NCBI GenBank assembly: GCA_964369755.1
Contig: CAYJFY010000001.1
Span: forward strand, 1-64,000
DNA length: 64,000 nucleotides
Source of the DNA: CAUPWF01 sp964369755
GTDB lineage: Bacteria; Bacillota; Clostridia; Lachnospirales; Lachnospiraceae
Reading direction: 5' to 3'
Numbering within the stretch: the stretch's first letter is position 1; each line of letters starts with the position of its first letter. Shown here piece by piece: positions 54,849-64,000 of the stretch. Under the pieces are notes generated by a model. The model was not told the DNA's origin. It made no database searches and was given only the letters and a program-made list of their open reading frames with translations. A program made the position numbers and the translations under genes.

Positions 54849-56051
54849 CTACTTATTATTGTCTAATTCTTTTTGCAGACTCTCATGTAGGATTTGGTGA
54901 TTCGTAGCCTCATGCTGACGTCTAAGCTCAGTTCGCTTCTGTTTGCTCACTACATCTCGTAACGCTCTCTCAATTTCCTTTTCTGGCAATTGCAACGTAT
55001 CACCACTCATCACATCATCTGTAACTGCTTCTTCGCAAATCGGACGACGAGTTGCGTGATTATGTTGTTGTCTGTTTGTCACTCGATTCGACTCTCTGTT
55101 CTTTCTTCCGCGATTATTTTCTGCTTCTTTTTTTTCTTTTGTATCTAATTCCATCTGACTCTGATAAATCTTCACCTTTGGAATCGCTTTGACATAATAA
55201 TGATAATCGTCATCCTCAAAGGTTATGGACTCTGTTTGATTAAACTCGACTGCATATAAGAAGAATTCTAAAACAATTCCGATGATTACTCCTACTAAAT
55301 TTCCTAACAATAAGGAAACCGTGTCTACCTCTAATTCGAACGTACTTCCCATAATAAAAGATACAATAAAGGTAGCTACAATCCCTACTCCCATTGCAAA
55401 TTTCCATGCATGTGGTATGTATAAGATTTTTATGCTAGCTACAAGCATTGTGCTGACTGCAAGAGTCACTAGCAACAACCACATATTTGTATTACCAACT
55501 AGTTCTGTAAAAAACTCTGTCAACGGTGATATCATTTCCATAAGTTCCAGGTCTTTAAAGACATCTACCATCGGTTGTAATTGTTGGATCAAGTAGTACA
55601 AGAACACTCCGCAACTAATCGGTATTGCAACAAATGGATTCCCTGTTAATCCAAATATGATTGGAATCGCAAATGGCATATTATACTGAATCAAAATCGG
55701 TGTAATCAAAAGTGCAATCGCTTGTCTATGTGTAAACTGAAAATAAACAATGAACATAAACAAGAAAATTACTCCAACGGCCGCCAACAAGAAAATGGAA
55801 AGTTCATATACCTGTGCCATAATCAAAAGCGCTGCCACAAAAGCGGTTACAATCATCGGTAACACTGAGCACACCAATCCTAACAACGGTGCAATATATA
55901 CTGCATTTAACGCCTCCATAAATCCTAATTCTGTATTGATATAGGCAAAGATTAGCCATGCCAAAATAAATTTATAAACAATAACAATCCACTTATTGTA
56001 TCTTGCATAAAGTCCTAAAAACTGTTCCTTTGCATAATGTAAATTATCCAT
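54849..56051 (-). CDS. Conserved polytopic membrane protein upstream of cdaA
   Basis: The 400-residue protein has about eight or nine hydrophobic helices within residues 20-270. A hydrophilic tail of about 130 residues follows, opening with FEDDDYHYYVKAIPKVKIYQ and ending in a basic/Gln-rich helical region. No named family is recognised. It ends 34 bases before cdaA and overlaps the next gene by 8, so the three may be co-expressed. A role in envelope or turgor control would be a guess. Confidence 0.75.
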   Translation of the reverse strand: MDNLHYAKEQFLGLYARYNKWIVIVYKFILAWLIFAYINTELGFMEALNAVYIAPLLGLVCSVLPMIVTAFVAALLIMAQVYELSIFLLAAVGVIFLFMFIVYFQFTHRQAIALLITPILIQYNMPFAIPIIFGLTGNPFVAIPISCGVFLYYLIQQLQPMVDVFKDLELMEMISPLTEFFTELVGNTNMWLLLVTLAVSTMLVASIKILYIPHAWKFAMGVGIVATFIVSFIMGSTFELEVDTVSLLLGNLVGVIIGIVLEFFLYAVEFNQTESITFEDDDYHYYVKAIPKVKIYQSQMELDTKEKKEAENNRGRKNRESNRVTNRQQHNHATRRPICEEAVTDDVMSGDTLQLPEKEIERALRDVVSKQKRTELRRQHEATNHQILHESLQKELDNNK

Positions 56052-56448
56052 TCATACCACCCCTTTTATAATACTTGTTCAATTGACTCACATCCCTGAG
56101 ATATTGCTTATATCGTTCTTTTGCTTTGGTATATTTGTAATTATAAACTAACCCTGAAATAACAGCCATTGCAAGCCATACACCTCCCAACAGCCATAGG
56201 AGCCCATAAATATACTCCATTATCATATCCATGTCCTTTAATAACAGCACTAGGTTACTGAAATCATACATGCACCAGCCAGCCGCCACAATAACATATG
56301 CAATCGTAGTCCATATCAAGCTAATCAAAATATGTATGGTAATATAATCCAGCCGATAGTACGAACATATTTTCAAATCTAATGTATCACTGCCCTCTTC
56401 TATCTGGGCAATTCTTGTCATCATAGCTATTTTATTCTCATCTAACAT
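56044..56448 (-). CDS. Small two- or three-helix membrane protein
   Basis: The 134-residue protein has hydrophobic segments HILISLIWTTIAYVIVAAGW and YGLLWLLGGVWLAMAVISGL. The tail is basic (YTKAKERYKQYLRDVSQLNK) and probably coiled. No family is recognised. It overlaps the 400-residue membrane protein by 8 bases, a sign of coupled translation and joint function. Confidence 0.72.
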   Translation of the reverse strand: MLDENKIAMMTRIAQIEEGSDTLDLKICSYYRLDYITIHILISLIWTTIAYVIVAAGWCMYDFSNLVLLLKDMDMIMEYIYGLLWLLGGVWLAMAVISGLVYNYKYTKAKERYKQYLRDVSQLNKYYKRGGMNG

Positions 56449-56513
56449 ATCTACACCTCATAAATAAAATTATACTTTCACTAGGTAAACATTCTCCTAA
56501 GTATAACATATTA

Positions 56514-57206
56514 TTAGAACCCTTGTCCAATACTTATGGTCAAGAAATACACCTTCTTTACTCCATGTTCCTTCAATACTCTTGAAATTTCGTTGACTGT
56601 TGCCCCCGTAGTGTAAATATCGTCAACCAACATGACCACCTCGGGTATACAATTGTTCGAATTGATTTGAAAAGCATTTCGCATATTTTTAAAACGTTGC
56701 ACCTCATTTAATTGCTTTTGTTTGAATGTTTCCTTTTTCCTTGCAACTAAGTTGGTTCTCACTGGAATATCAAGGCTGATTTCTCTTGCAATCACCCGAG
56801 CCAAAACCTCTGCCTGATTAAACCCTCTCTGTCTCTTCCTATGCGGATGCAAAGGCACTGGAATTATCACTTGTGGATTCCATAACCTAATACGATCATC
56901 GTATTTCTTTACCAATAACTGACCATAAGTCTCTGCATATACCCTTCTATTACTATATTTGAATTTATAAATCGATGATTTCACCTTCCCTGCATGCACC
57001 CACAAACTACGACCCTGGTCAAATGATTTTCCATGTTTGCTACAATCCTCGCAACACTCTTTTTCCTCATCATAGATCGGCTTGCCACAACACATACATA
57101 GTGGTTCTCTGATAATCGGATATTGCTTCCTACATTCCTCACAAATACCTTGTTTGCTCACACGTCCACATAGAATGCAGGTGGATGGATACAGTAATTC
57201 CAACAC
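56514..57206 (-). CDS. ComF-family phosphoribosyltransferase-like protein
   Basis: About 230 residues with an N-terminal zinc-binding part (CILCGRVSKQGICEECRK and CMCCGKPIYDEEKECCEDC). A PRTase domain follows with the PRPP loop VMLVDDIYTTGATVNEISR. HPHRKRQRGFNQAEVLARVI is typical of ComFC, which helps DNA uptake or restart in naturally competent bacteria. GTG at 57206, after AAGGA, gives MLELLYPSTC, a usual start. An ATG at 57275 would overlap recD2 by 62 bases. It follows recD2, a common pairing. Confidence 0.88.
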   Translation of the reverse strand: MLELLYPSTCILCGRVSKQGICEECRKQYPIIREPLCMCCGKPIYDEEKECCEDCSKHGKSFDQGRSLWVHAGKVKSSIYKFKYSNRRVYAETYGQLLVKKYDDRIRLWNPQVIIPVPLHPHRKRQRGFNQAEVLARVIAREISLDIPVRTNLVARKKETFKQKQLNEVQRFKNMRNAFQINSNNCIPEVVMLVDDIYTTGATVNEISRVLKEHGVKKVYFLTISIGQGF

Positions 57207-57213
57207 GAGTTCC

Positions 57214-59436
57214 TTACATTGACAGATTAAATTCTTGAATCCGTTCCTCCAAGCTTGTATACCTTTTTTGTTCATTTGTATTGTTTATCATCTCTCGAAA
57301 TGTTCGCTCATCTCCAATCAATGTTACACATTTTTTTGCCCTAGTAATTGCTGTATAGATCAAATTTCGATTGTAGAGGAGTCTTGGCCCTTGCAATAGA
57401 GGAATGATAACTGCCGGATATTCACTTCCCTGTGATTTATGTATGGTGATTGCATAGGAATGCTCTAGTTCATTTAACAACTTGAACGGATAATTGACCT
57501 TTCTCTCCTCGTCAAATGTCACCTCAACAACCTCATGATATAAATCAATGTATGTTATAATCCCCATATCTCCATTATACACACCCAAACCCTTGTCAAC
57601 CACCAAGCCGAATTTCGTTGTAACTTCCCATTCTAGCTGATAGTTGTTTTTTATCTGCATCACCTTGTCACCCATCCGAAAAATTCGTTCCCCAACTTCT
57701 TTCTCGACTTTCCCACCTTCCTTTGGGTTCAAGTATTGTTGTAAGATCCTATTTAAACGTTCCACTCCAAGCATTCCTTTTCTCATCGGTGTAAGCACCT
57801 GAATCTCCTGCTGGGATGCTTGAACATATTTCGGCAATTTCTTTTGAATCAATTCGATTGCATTGCTGATAATCATATTGGTATCATCTCTCTTCAAGAA
57901 GAAAAAATCCTTACTATTATTGTCCAAAGTAATCTCTTCCCCTGTATTGATTTTATGCGCATTCACAACAATGTCGCTCTCACCTGCTTGGCGAAAAATC
58001 TTCGTCAATTCAATCACCTTAAATGTATCCGCTGCGATGATATCTTTTAATACACTACCTGGGCCAACACTTGGCAATTGATTTTTATCACCCACCAAGA
58101 TTACCCTTGTGCCCTCTACAATTGCAGATAACAGTGCATGCATGAGTGTCAGATCAACCATGGACATCTCATCAATTATAATCACATCGACCTCTAGAGG
58201 ATTTTGTCGATTCCTAGCAAACCCGACATTTCCATCTTCTTCTGGATTTCCACTCACTTCCAACATTCTGTGAATAGTTCTCGCCTCACACCCCGTGGTT
58301 TCAGACATGCGCTTTGCTGCTCTTCCTGTCGGAGCTGCTAGAAACACATCCAACCCTTCTGATTCAAAATATTGTATCATCGCATTGATGGTCGTGGTCT
58401 TTCCAGTTCCTGGTCCTCCAGTTAAAATTAGCAAACCATTTCGAACCCCTTCCATAACTGCCCGTTGCTGTTTCTCATCCAAGACTTGTTTCGTATTTTT
58501 TTGAATCTGGCAGATTCGATTCTCCAATACCACATCTGGAACCTCGTATTGTACATTCAAATCATGTAACATCTTTGCGATATTTAATTCCATATAATAA
58601 TACATGGATGGATAGATTCGTGAATCGAATTCTTCTGGTTTCTGTACAATCTTCTTCTCAATGGTCAAATCCATCAAGTGTCGCTCCACATTCTCCACTT
58701 CAATTTCTAATAATTGTTGCACTCGTGTAAGGAGTACCGATTTCGGAAGATACACATGTCCCTCGCTCACGCACTGCAACAATGTATAGTGTATTCCGCT
58801 TTGAATTCGAAAATCTGAATCCACATGGATTCCGACCTTTCTAGCGATTTCATCTGCAATCTTAAATCCTACACCCGTGATTTCATCGGCTAATTGATAT
58901 GGGTTTTCCTTTATCACCCCATATATATCCTGTCCATAATGCTGATAAACCTTTGCCGCCAAAGCTGTAGATATTCCGTATTTTTGCAGAAATATCATGG
59001 CTCTTCGAAAATCCTTCTTTCCCTCTACTTGATCCGCTATCTGCATTGCGATTCTTTTGCTAATCCCCTTAATTTCGGTCAATCGCTCTGGCTCATCTTC
59101 TATAATCTTAAACGTTTCCTCACGAAATTTTTCGACAATCTTATCCGCTAATGCTTCCCTGATTCCCTTAATCGCGCCTGATCCCAGATACCGTTTCATC
59201 GAAATCAAATCATCGGGTTCTGTAATTTCATATTTTTGTACAGCTATCTGATTTCCATGAACTGGATGAGTCTGATACTCTCCCTCTACTTCTATGCAAT
59301 CTCCCTGATTGACAAAATGTAGGATTCCAACACAAACCGTCGTCTCTGCATTACCACTCAACCGAAACACTGTATATCCATTCTCTTCATTGCGATATGT
59401 AATTCCCTCTACATATCCCTTAATTGTTATTGCCAT
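57214..59436 (-). CDS. recD2: RecD2-type 5'-3' DNA helicase
   Basis: About 740 residues of the RecD-like SF1 helicases that work without RecBC. An N-terminal OB part (IKGYVEGITYRNEENGYTVF) and helix-hairpin-helix units (GISKRIAMQIADQVEGKK) come first. The helicase has Walker A LTGGPGTGKTTTINAM near residue 340, IIIDEMSMVD, and GDKNQLPSVGPG. The last motifs are HSYAITIHKSQGSEYPAVII and YTAITRAKKCVTLIG. The ATG at 59436 with AAGG upstream is preferred to 59472. Confidence 0.96.
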   Translation of the reverse strand: MAITIKGYVEGITYRNEENGYTVFRLSGNAETTVCVGILHFVNQGDCIEVEGEYQTHPVHGNQIAVQKYEITEPDDLISMKRYLGSGAIKGIREALADKIVEKFREETFKIIEDEPERLTEIKGISKRIAMQIADQVEGKKDFRRAMIFLQKYGISTALAAKVYQHYGQDIYGVIKENPYQLADEITGVGFKIADEIARKVGIHVDSDFRIQSGIHYTLLQCVSEGHVYLPKSVLLTRVQQLLEIEVENVERHLMDLTIEKKIVQKPEEFDSRIYPSMYYYMELNIAKMLHDLNVQYEVPDVVLENRICQIQKNTKQVLDEKQQRAVMEGVRNGLLILTGGPGTGKTTTINAMIQYFESEGLDVFLAAPTGRAAKRMSETTGCEARTIHRMLEVSGNPEEDGNVGFARNRQNPLEVDVIIIDEMSMVDLTLMHALLSAIVEGTRVILVGDKNQLPSVGPGSVLKDIIAADTFKVIELTKIFRQAGESDIVVNAHKINTGEEITLDNNSKDFFFLKRDDTNMIISNAIELIQKKLPKYVQASQQEIQVLTPMRKGMLGVERLNRILQQYLNPKEGGKVEKEVGERIFRMGDKVMQIKNNYQLEWEVTTKFGLVVDKGLGVYNGDMGIITYIDLYHEVVEVTFDEERKVNYPFKLLNELEHSYAITIHKSQGSEYPAVIIPLLQGPRLLYNRNLIYTAITRAKKCVTLIGDERTFREMINNTNEQKRYTSLEERIQEFNLSM

Positions 59437-59474
59437 ATCAACCTTCTCTATTTCTTTTATTTTTTTGTACAAAA

Positions 59475-59502
59475 GGACAGAAGAACCCTCGTTCCCCTGT
59501 CC
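59475..59502 (-). terminator. Terminator after mreB
   Basis: On the minus strand GGACAG and CTGTCC enclose an inner GAAC/GTTC stem, followed by TTTTGT. It lies 10 bases beyond the mreB stop codon. Confidence 0.75.
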
Positions 59503-59511
59503 CCTTATCTA

Positions 59512-60501
59512 TTAAAATGATTTACTATCACTGATAAATTCTATAAACTGTCCCGTTCCGATGGCAACAACCTTCATAGGTTCCTCCGCTGTCATAGTGT
59601 TAATCCCCGTTCCCTCTTGAATCAACTCCTCTAATCCGCGTAGCATGGCACCACCTCCAGTTAATACAATACCTCTCTCTAAAATATCTGCTGACAATTC
59701 TGGCGGCGTTTGTTCTAAGACACTGATGACTGACTCTACGATTTGGCTAGTAACTTCCTTCAGCGCCTCTTCTGTCTCTTCAGAAGTAACTATAACTGTT
59801 TTCGGTAAACCTGAGACTAAATTACGTCCACGAACTTCCATCGATGTTAATTCGCCTTGGTCATACGTTGTTCCGATTTTAATCTTGATATCTTCTGCAG
59901 TTCTTTCCCCGATCAAAAGATTATGCTTCTTTCTCATAAATCGCACAATCGCCTCGTCAAAATCATCCCCTGCTATTTTTAGAGATGTATTCACCACTGT
60001 TCCGCCAAGCGAAATCACCGCAATATCAGTCGTCCCCCCACCGATATCAACAATTAGATTTCCACAAGGTTTGGAGATATCGATGCCCGCACCGATTGCA
60101 GCAGCAACCGGTTCTTCGATGAGATGAACCTCCCTTGCCCCTGCAGCATAAGTCGCTTGCTCCACTGCATTTTTCTCCACCTCTGTTACCCCTGACGGTA
60201 CGCAGATACTAATTCGTGGTTTCTTCAATGTTCTACGTCCCATTGCCTTTTGCACAAAATACTTAATCATCTTCTCTGTGATTGTATAATCCGAGATAAC
60301 CCCTTGTCGCAGTGGGCGTACCGCAACAATATTTCCAGGTGTTCTACCTAGCATCAATCTCGCCTCTTCTCCAATTGCTTTTACTGTATTTGAATCTCTA
60401 TCAAATGCTACGACAGAAGGTTCTTTTAACACCACACCTTTGCCCTTAACATATACAAGAACACTTGCTGTTCCTAAATCTATTCCCATATCACTTGCCA
60501 T
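59512..60501 (-). CDS. mreB: Actin-like shape protein, MreB family
   Basis: The 329-residue actin homologue guides side-wall synthesis. The phosphate 1 motif is GIDLGTASVLVYVKGKG, phosphate 2 is LIVDIGGGTTDIAVISLGG, and the adenosine motif is GIVLTGGGAMLRGLEELIQ. GVTEVEKNAVEQATYAAGAR and EEPVAAAIGAG are also typical. It could equally be named mbl; no mreC or mreD follows, so the paralogue is uncertain. GGAGG precedes the ATG. Promoter TTGATA-17-TATAAT lies upstream. Confidence 0.93.
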   Translation of the reverse strand: MASDMGIDLGTASVLVYVKGKGVVLKEPSVVAFDRDSNTVKAIGEEARLMLGRTPGNIVAVRPLRQGVISDYTITEKMIKYFVQKAMGRRTLKKPRISICVPSGVTEVEKNAVEQATYAAGAREVHLIEEPVAAAIGAGIDISKPCGNLIVDIGGGTTDIAVISLGGTVVNTSLKIAGDDFDEAIVRFMRKKHNLLIGERTAEDIKIKIGTTYDQGELTSMEVRGRNLVSGLPKTVIVTSEETEEALKEVTSQIVESVISVLEQTPPELSADILERGIVLTGGGAMLRGLEELIQEGTGINTMTAEEPMKVVAIGTGQFIEFISDSKSF

Positions 60502-60534
60502 TTCATTGTGACCTCCAACTTCAGATTACTATCT

Positions 60535-60563
60535 ATTATAACCAAATAGTGTCAATTTATCAA
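60535..60563 (-). promoter_or_regulatory. Promoter of mreB
   Basis: On the minus strand TTGATA (60563-60558), 17 bases and TATAAT (60540-60535). The -35 overlaps the uvrA stop codon. Confidence 0.8.
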
Positions 60564-63388
60564 TAAGTATTCAAAAGAGGTTTTAGATATGCTCCTGTAT
60601 AGGATTGTTCGTGATTAGAAACATCTTCTGGAGTTCCTTTCGCAATGACAGTCCCTCCCCTTGCTCCGCCTTCTGGTCCGATGTCGATAATATAGTCTGC
60701 CGTCTTTATCACTTCTAGATTATGCTCGATTACGATTACCGTATTTCCTCCAGAAGAAAGTCTTTGCAATATTTCTGTAAGTTTATGAACATCAGCAAAA
60801 TGAAGTCCAGTTGTCGGCTCGTCTAGAATATAGACTGTTTTTCCTGTGCTTCGTTTACTCAATTCTGTTGCAAGCTTGATTCGTTGTGCCTCTCCTCCTG
60901 ATAGCTGAGTCGAAGGTTGACCCAAGCGAATATACCCCAAACCAACATCCAATAGCGTGTCCATCTTACGTTTAATACTCGGTACATTTTCGAAGAAAAC
61001 TGCCGCCTCTTCTACTGTCATATTTAGGACATCATATACATTCTTCCCTTTGTAATACACATCAAGAGTTTCTCGATTGTATCGTTTCCCCTTACATACT
61101 TCACAAGGCACATAGACATCTGGAAGGAAGTGCATTTCAATCTTCAAGATTCCGTCCCCACTACAAGCCTCGCATCTACCACCCTTTACATTGAAGCTGA
61201 ATCGTCCTTTTTTGTATCCTTTTGTCTTGGCATCTTGTGTCGCTGCGAACAAATCACGAATCAGGTCAAACACCCCTGTATAGGTTGCTGGATTGGAACG
61301 TGGAGTTCGTCCAATCGGCGATTGGTCAATATTTATCACCTTATCTACATGCTCCAGCCCAGTCACCTTATCATGTTTTCCAGGAATTAATCTTGCCCGA
61401 TTCAATTCTCTTGCAAGCACCTTGTAGAGAATTTCATTCACAAGTGAACTCTTACCCGATCCAGATACTCCTGTCACACAGGTCATCACACCGATCGGAA
61501 ATTCCACATCGATGTCCTTCAAGTTGTTTTCTCTCGCACCATATACCTTGATAGAATTCGTTGCTTGCCTTCTCTCATTGGGCACAGGAATCTTCGTTCT
61601 ACCACTCAAATATGCTCCCGTAATCGAAGACTTATTTTTCATGATTTGCTTGGCAGTACCCACCGCCGTCACCTCTCCACCGTGCTCTCCAGCACCTGGT
61701 CCAATGTCGATGATATAGTCCGCTTCTTTCATCGTATCTTCGTCATGTTCCACCACAATCAAAGTATTTCCTAAATCTCGCAATCGTTTCAATGTTCCAA
61801 GTAATTTATCATTATCCCTCTGGTGGAGACCAATGCTCGGCTCATCCAGTATATAAACCACACCGACTAAACCCGAACCAATCTGGGTAGCCAATCGAAT
61901 TCTCTGTGCTTCCCCACCCGATAAGGTTCCTGTGGCTCTCGATAGTGACAGGTAATCCAAACCTACATTGATCAAGAAATTTACCCTTGCCTTGATTTCC
62001 TTCAAGAGTTGCTCTCCGATGAGTTCCTGCTGTTGGCTCAAACTCAATCCAGATAGAAAATCATAGAGTTCCTGAATCGGCAACATGGTTACTTCTGCAA
62101 TGTTCTTCTCACCGATTGTAACTGCTAATGCACTCTTCTTCAGTCTCTGCCCACCACATTCATGACAAGGAGTAATCCGCATAAAGGTTTCATACTCTGC
62201 CTTCGCCGACTCAGAGAACGTCTCTTTATACCTACGTTCCACATTCTTAATAATCCCTTCAAATGTAACATCGTAGACTCCCTCTCCTCGTTCTCCTTTA
62301 TAAGGAACCCGAATCGGTCTACTTCCAATTCCATAGAGCAATAAATCCTGTATCTTCTTTGGATATTTGTTAAACGGTGTCTCTAGGTCAAATCCATACT
62401 CTTTCATCAGCACCTGCAAGGTTGCATTCGCAAAGCTTCCTTCGCGATTGCATGACTGCCACCCACTCACGACAATCGCTCCTTCGCTAATGCTAAGACG
62501 CTTGTCCGGTATCATCAGATCCGCTTCAAATTCCATCTTGTACCCCAGTCCAAAACACTCAGGACAAGCTCCAAACGGATTGTTAAAAGAAAAACTCCTC
62601 GGTTCAATCTCTTCGATACTAATCTCACAGTCCGCACAAGAGAAATTCTGACTAAACTGCAATTCTCTGTCTCCGATTACATCTACTGTCATCAACCCTT
62701 CGGCAAGCTGCAGCACCGTTTCCACAGAATCACTAAGTCTTTTTTCAATCCCTTCTTTCACAATCAAACGATCCACAATGATTTCAATCGAGTGTTTTAT
62801 ATTTTTATCCAGTTCAATCACTTCGGTCAATTCATACAAGCTACCATCGATTCGCGCACGAACATAACCACTTCTGCGCGCCTTCTCTAATAACTTGGCA
62901 TGGGTACCCTTTCGCCCCCGAACCACAGGTGCCAAGAGCTGAATCTTGCTATTTTGTGGTAGTTCCATAATATGATCCACCATTTGATCCACTGTTTGCT
63001 TTTTGATTTCCTTGCCACAATTCGGACAATGCGGAATTCCAATTCTCGCATAGAGTAATCTCATATAATCATAAATCTCCGTTACCGTTCCAACAGTAGA
63101 ACGGGGATTTCGATTTGTAGACTTTTGGTCGATAGAAATGGCTGGTGAAAGTCCTTCTATACTCTCCACATTCGGTTTCTCCATCTGACCTAGAAACTGT
63201 CTCGCATAAGAAGATAGCGATTCCATATAACGTCGTTGTCCCTCTGCGTATATGGTATCAAACGCAAGGGAAGACTTCCCCGACCCACTCAATCCTGTCA
63301 AGACCACGAATTCATCTCGTGGGATATCCACATCAATATTTTTTAAGTTATGCTCATTGGCTCCTCTAATTTTTATATATTGTTTCAT
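60560..63388 (-). CDS. uvrA: Excinuclease ABC subunit A
   Basis: About 942 residues, the damage-sensing ATPase of nucleotide excision repair. The first Walker A is LTGLSGSGKSSLAFDTIYAE and the second is GVSGSGKSSLVNEILYK. Signature motifs LSGGEAQRIRLATQIG and LSGGEAQRIKLATELS precede DEPSIGLH and DEPTTGLH. Zinc modules are CPNCG and CADC..CPEC, and CEACSGDG with CEVCKGKRYN. The ATG at 63388 gives MKQYIKIRGANEHNL. Its ribosome region lies in the R2 element. It follows uvrB. Confidence 0.98.
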   Translation of the reverse strand: MKQYIKIRGANEHNLKNIDVDIPRDEFVVLTGLSGSGKSSLAFDTIYAEGQRRYMESLSSYARQFLGQMEKPNVESIEGLSPAISIDQKSTNRNPRSTVGTVTEIYDYMRLLYARIGIPHCPNCGKEIKKQTVDQMVDHIMELPQNSKIQLLAPVVRGRKGTHAKLLEKARRSGYVRARIDGSLYELTEVIELDKNIKHSIEIIVDRLIVKEGIEKRLSDSVETVLQLAEGLMTVDVIGDRELQFSQNFSCADCEISIEEIEPRSFSFNNPFGACPECFGLGYKMEFEADLMIPDKRLSISEGAIVVSGWQSCNREGSFANATLQVLMKEYGFDLETPFNKYPKKIQDLLLYGIGSRPIRVPYKGERGEGVYDVTFEGIIKNVERRYKETFSESAKAEYETFMRITPCHECGGQRLKKSALAVTIGEKNIAEVTMLPIQELYDFLSGLSLSQQQELIGEQLLKEIKARVNFLINVGLDYLSLSRATGTLSGGEAQRIRLATQIGSGLVGVVYILDEPSIGLHQRDNDKLLGTLKRLRDLGNTLIVVEHDEDTMKEADYIIDIGPGAGEHGGEVTAVGTAKQIMKNKSSITGAYLSGRTKIPVPNERRQATNSIKVYGARENNLKDIDVEFPIGVMTCVTGVSGSGKSSLVNEILYKVLARELNRARLIPGKHDKVTGLEHVDKVINIDQSPIGRTPRSNPATYTGVFDLIRDLFAATQDAKTKGYKKGRFSFNVKGGRCEACSGDGILKIEMHFLPDVYVPCEVCKGKRYNRETLDVYYKGKNVYDVLNMTVEEAAVFFENVPSIKRKMDTLLDVGLGYIRLGQPSTQLSGGEAQRIKLATELSKRSTGKTVYILDEPTTGLHFADVHKLTEILQRLSSGGNTVIVIEHNLEVIKTADYIIDIGPEGGARGGTVIAKGTPEDVSNHEQSYTGAYLKPLLNTY

Positions 63389-63391
63389 TAC

Positions 63392-63475
63392 AATAACCAT
63401 CCCTCTCTCTCTGTCTGGCAACTTTGGACCACAAGGGACAAATTGCCGTGTGAAAATAATTTTTTCACACTATCC
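63392..63475 (-). repeat. Intergenic element R2, copy 2 (uvrB-uvrA)
   Basis: Matches 25533-25617. It shares the GTGTGAAAA/TTTTCACAC hairpin, GGCAATTTGTCCC, GGTCCAAAGTTGCC, and AGGGATGGTTATT placed at the same distance from the start codon as in copy 1. The uvrB stop codon lies in its first hairpin. Confidence 0.75.
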
Positions 63476-64000
63476 TTTTCAATTCTATTATCTTATCTCT
63501 AAGCATGGCTGCCGTTTCAAAATCCAATTCGGCTGCAGCCTTACGCATCTGTTTTTCTAACTGCTTCATCGTCTTCTCTATTTCTTGCTTTGACATCGAT
63601 TCTGGATCTATCTCTATCTTGTTCTCTACTTTCTTGGATATACTGATCAAATCCCGAACTGCCTTCTTAATAGTCTGGGGAGTAATTCCATGCTCCTCGT
63701 TATATCGCATCTGAATTTCCCGCCTTCTTGCCGTTTCTGTGATTGCCAGATTCATAGAATCTGTAATCTTATCCGCATACATGATTACATGCCCCTCTGC
63801 ATTTCTAGCAGCACGACCGATTGTCTGAATCAATGATGTCTCTGAACGTAGGAACCCTTCCTTATCCGCATCTAAGATCGCCACCAGTGTAATTTCTGGA
63901 ATGTCTAACCCTTCCCTTAGTAGATTGATTCCAACAAGAACATCAAAGACATCCAATCGCATATCTCGAATAATCTCCATACGTTCTAGGGTATCCACAT
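63465..64000 (-). CDS. uvrB: Excinuclease ABC subunit B, C-terminal part (cut by window end)
   Basis: The last ~178 residues of UvrB are in the window; the start lies beyond it. Helicase motifs V-VI are seen: DVLVGINLLREGLDIPEITL and SLIQTIGRAARNAEGHVIMY. RRREIQMRYNEEHGITPQTI and the UVR domain (KQMRKAAAELDFETAAMLRD) follow. The UVR domain binds UvrC. The codon that could be read as a start at 63998 is an internal Val in VDTLERMEIIRDMRL. It is followed directly by uvrA. Confidence 0.97.
   Translation of the reverse strand, partial: VDTLERMEIIRDMRLDVFDVLVGINLLREGLDIPEITLVAILDADKEGFLRSETSLIQTIGRAARNAEGHVIMYADKITDSMNLAITETARRREIQMRYNEEHGITPQTIKKAVRDLISISKKVENKIEIDPESMSKQEIEKTMKQLEKQMRKAAAELDFETAAMLRDKIIELKRIV

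Overview
The window looks like a chromosomal segment of an endospore-forming, low-GC Firmicute of the class Clostridia, most likely a Lachnospiraceae-type organism. The reasons are the spoIIGA-sigE-sigG sporulation cluster fused to the dcw (division and cell wall) cluster, a cotJABC spore-coat operon, a tyrosine T-box, diadenylate cyclase, strong AGGAGG-type ribosome binding sites, and the family-level look of many small proteins. Almost every gene is on the minus strand, so operons read from high to low coordinates. The one clear plus-strand gene is at 10315-10743. One run of 100 N (21567-21666) is an assembly gap.

Layout. 137-984: rplM-rpsI behind a perfect consensus promoter. 1152-2372: tyrS with a tyrosine T-box leader. 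2824-4808: HAD phosphatase, DMT transporter and MerR regulator. 4821-5070: a train of small hairpins. 5071-10117: pth, mfd and a PrsA-like lipoprotein. 10315-11101: two small conserved proteins of unknown role. 11213-13659: spoIIGA-sigE-sigG, preceded by a likely Spo0A-type promoter. 13839-26053: the dcw cluster (mraZ, rsmH, ftsL, two class B PBPs, mraY, murD, ftsW/spoVE, ftsQ, ftsZ), lacking murC, murE, murF and murG. 26299-29337: a small membrane protein, DegV, a second FtsW/RodA/SpoVE protein and a small hypothetical.

29489-41173: a complete type I-C CRISPR-Cas locus (cas3-cas5-cas8c-cas7-cas4-cas1-cas2). Its array has 55 repeats and 54 spacers and is transcribed in the same direction as the cas genes. 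The cas operon starts from a perfect TTGACA-17-TATAAT promoter.

41530-43507: cotJA-cotJB-cotJC and a SPOR-domain amidase. 43563-46427: glyA, a YmfI-like SDR and a shrunken GH3-like membrane protein. 46516-49784: an HtrA protease, a cohesin-like surface protein with an acidic cytoplasmic tail, and a small basic membrane protein. 49799-56448: two membrane proteins, then cdaA-cdaR, an HPr-like protein with Asp at position 15, leuA and a nucleotidyltransferase. 56514-64000: uvrB (cut by the window end), uvrA, mreB, recD2 and comF.

The window is mostly housekeeping and I see no clearly new multi-gene system. The best leads are: a roughly 85-bp repeated intergenic element that supplies the ribosome-binding region of both rsmH and uvrA; a second repeat family with an 18-20 bp hairpin, one copy of which sits in the tyrS leader; the His-less HPr paralogue in the c-di-AMP operon; and the hairpin covering the ribosome binding site between the two PBP genes.
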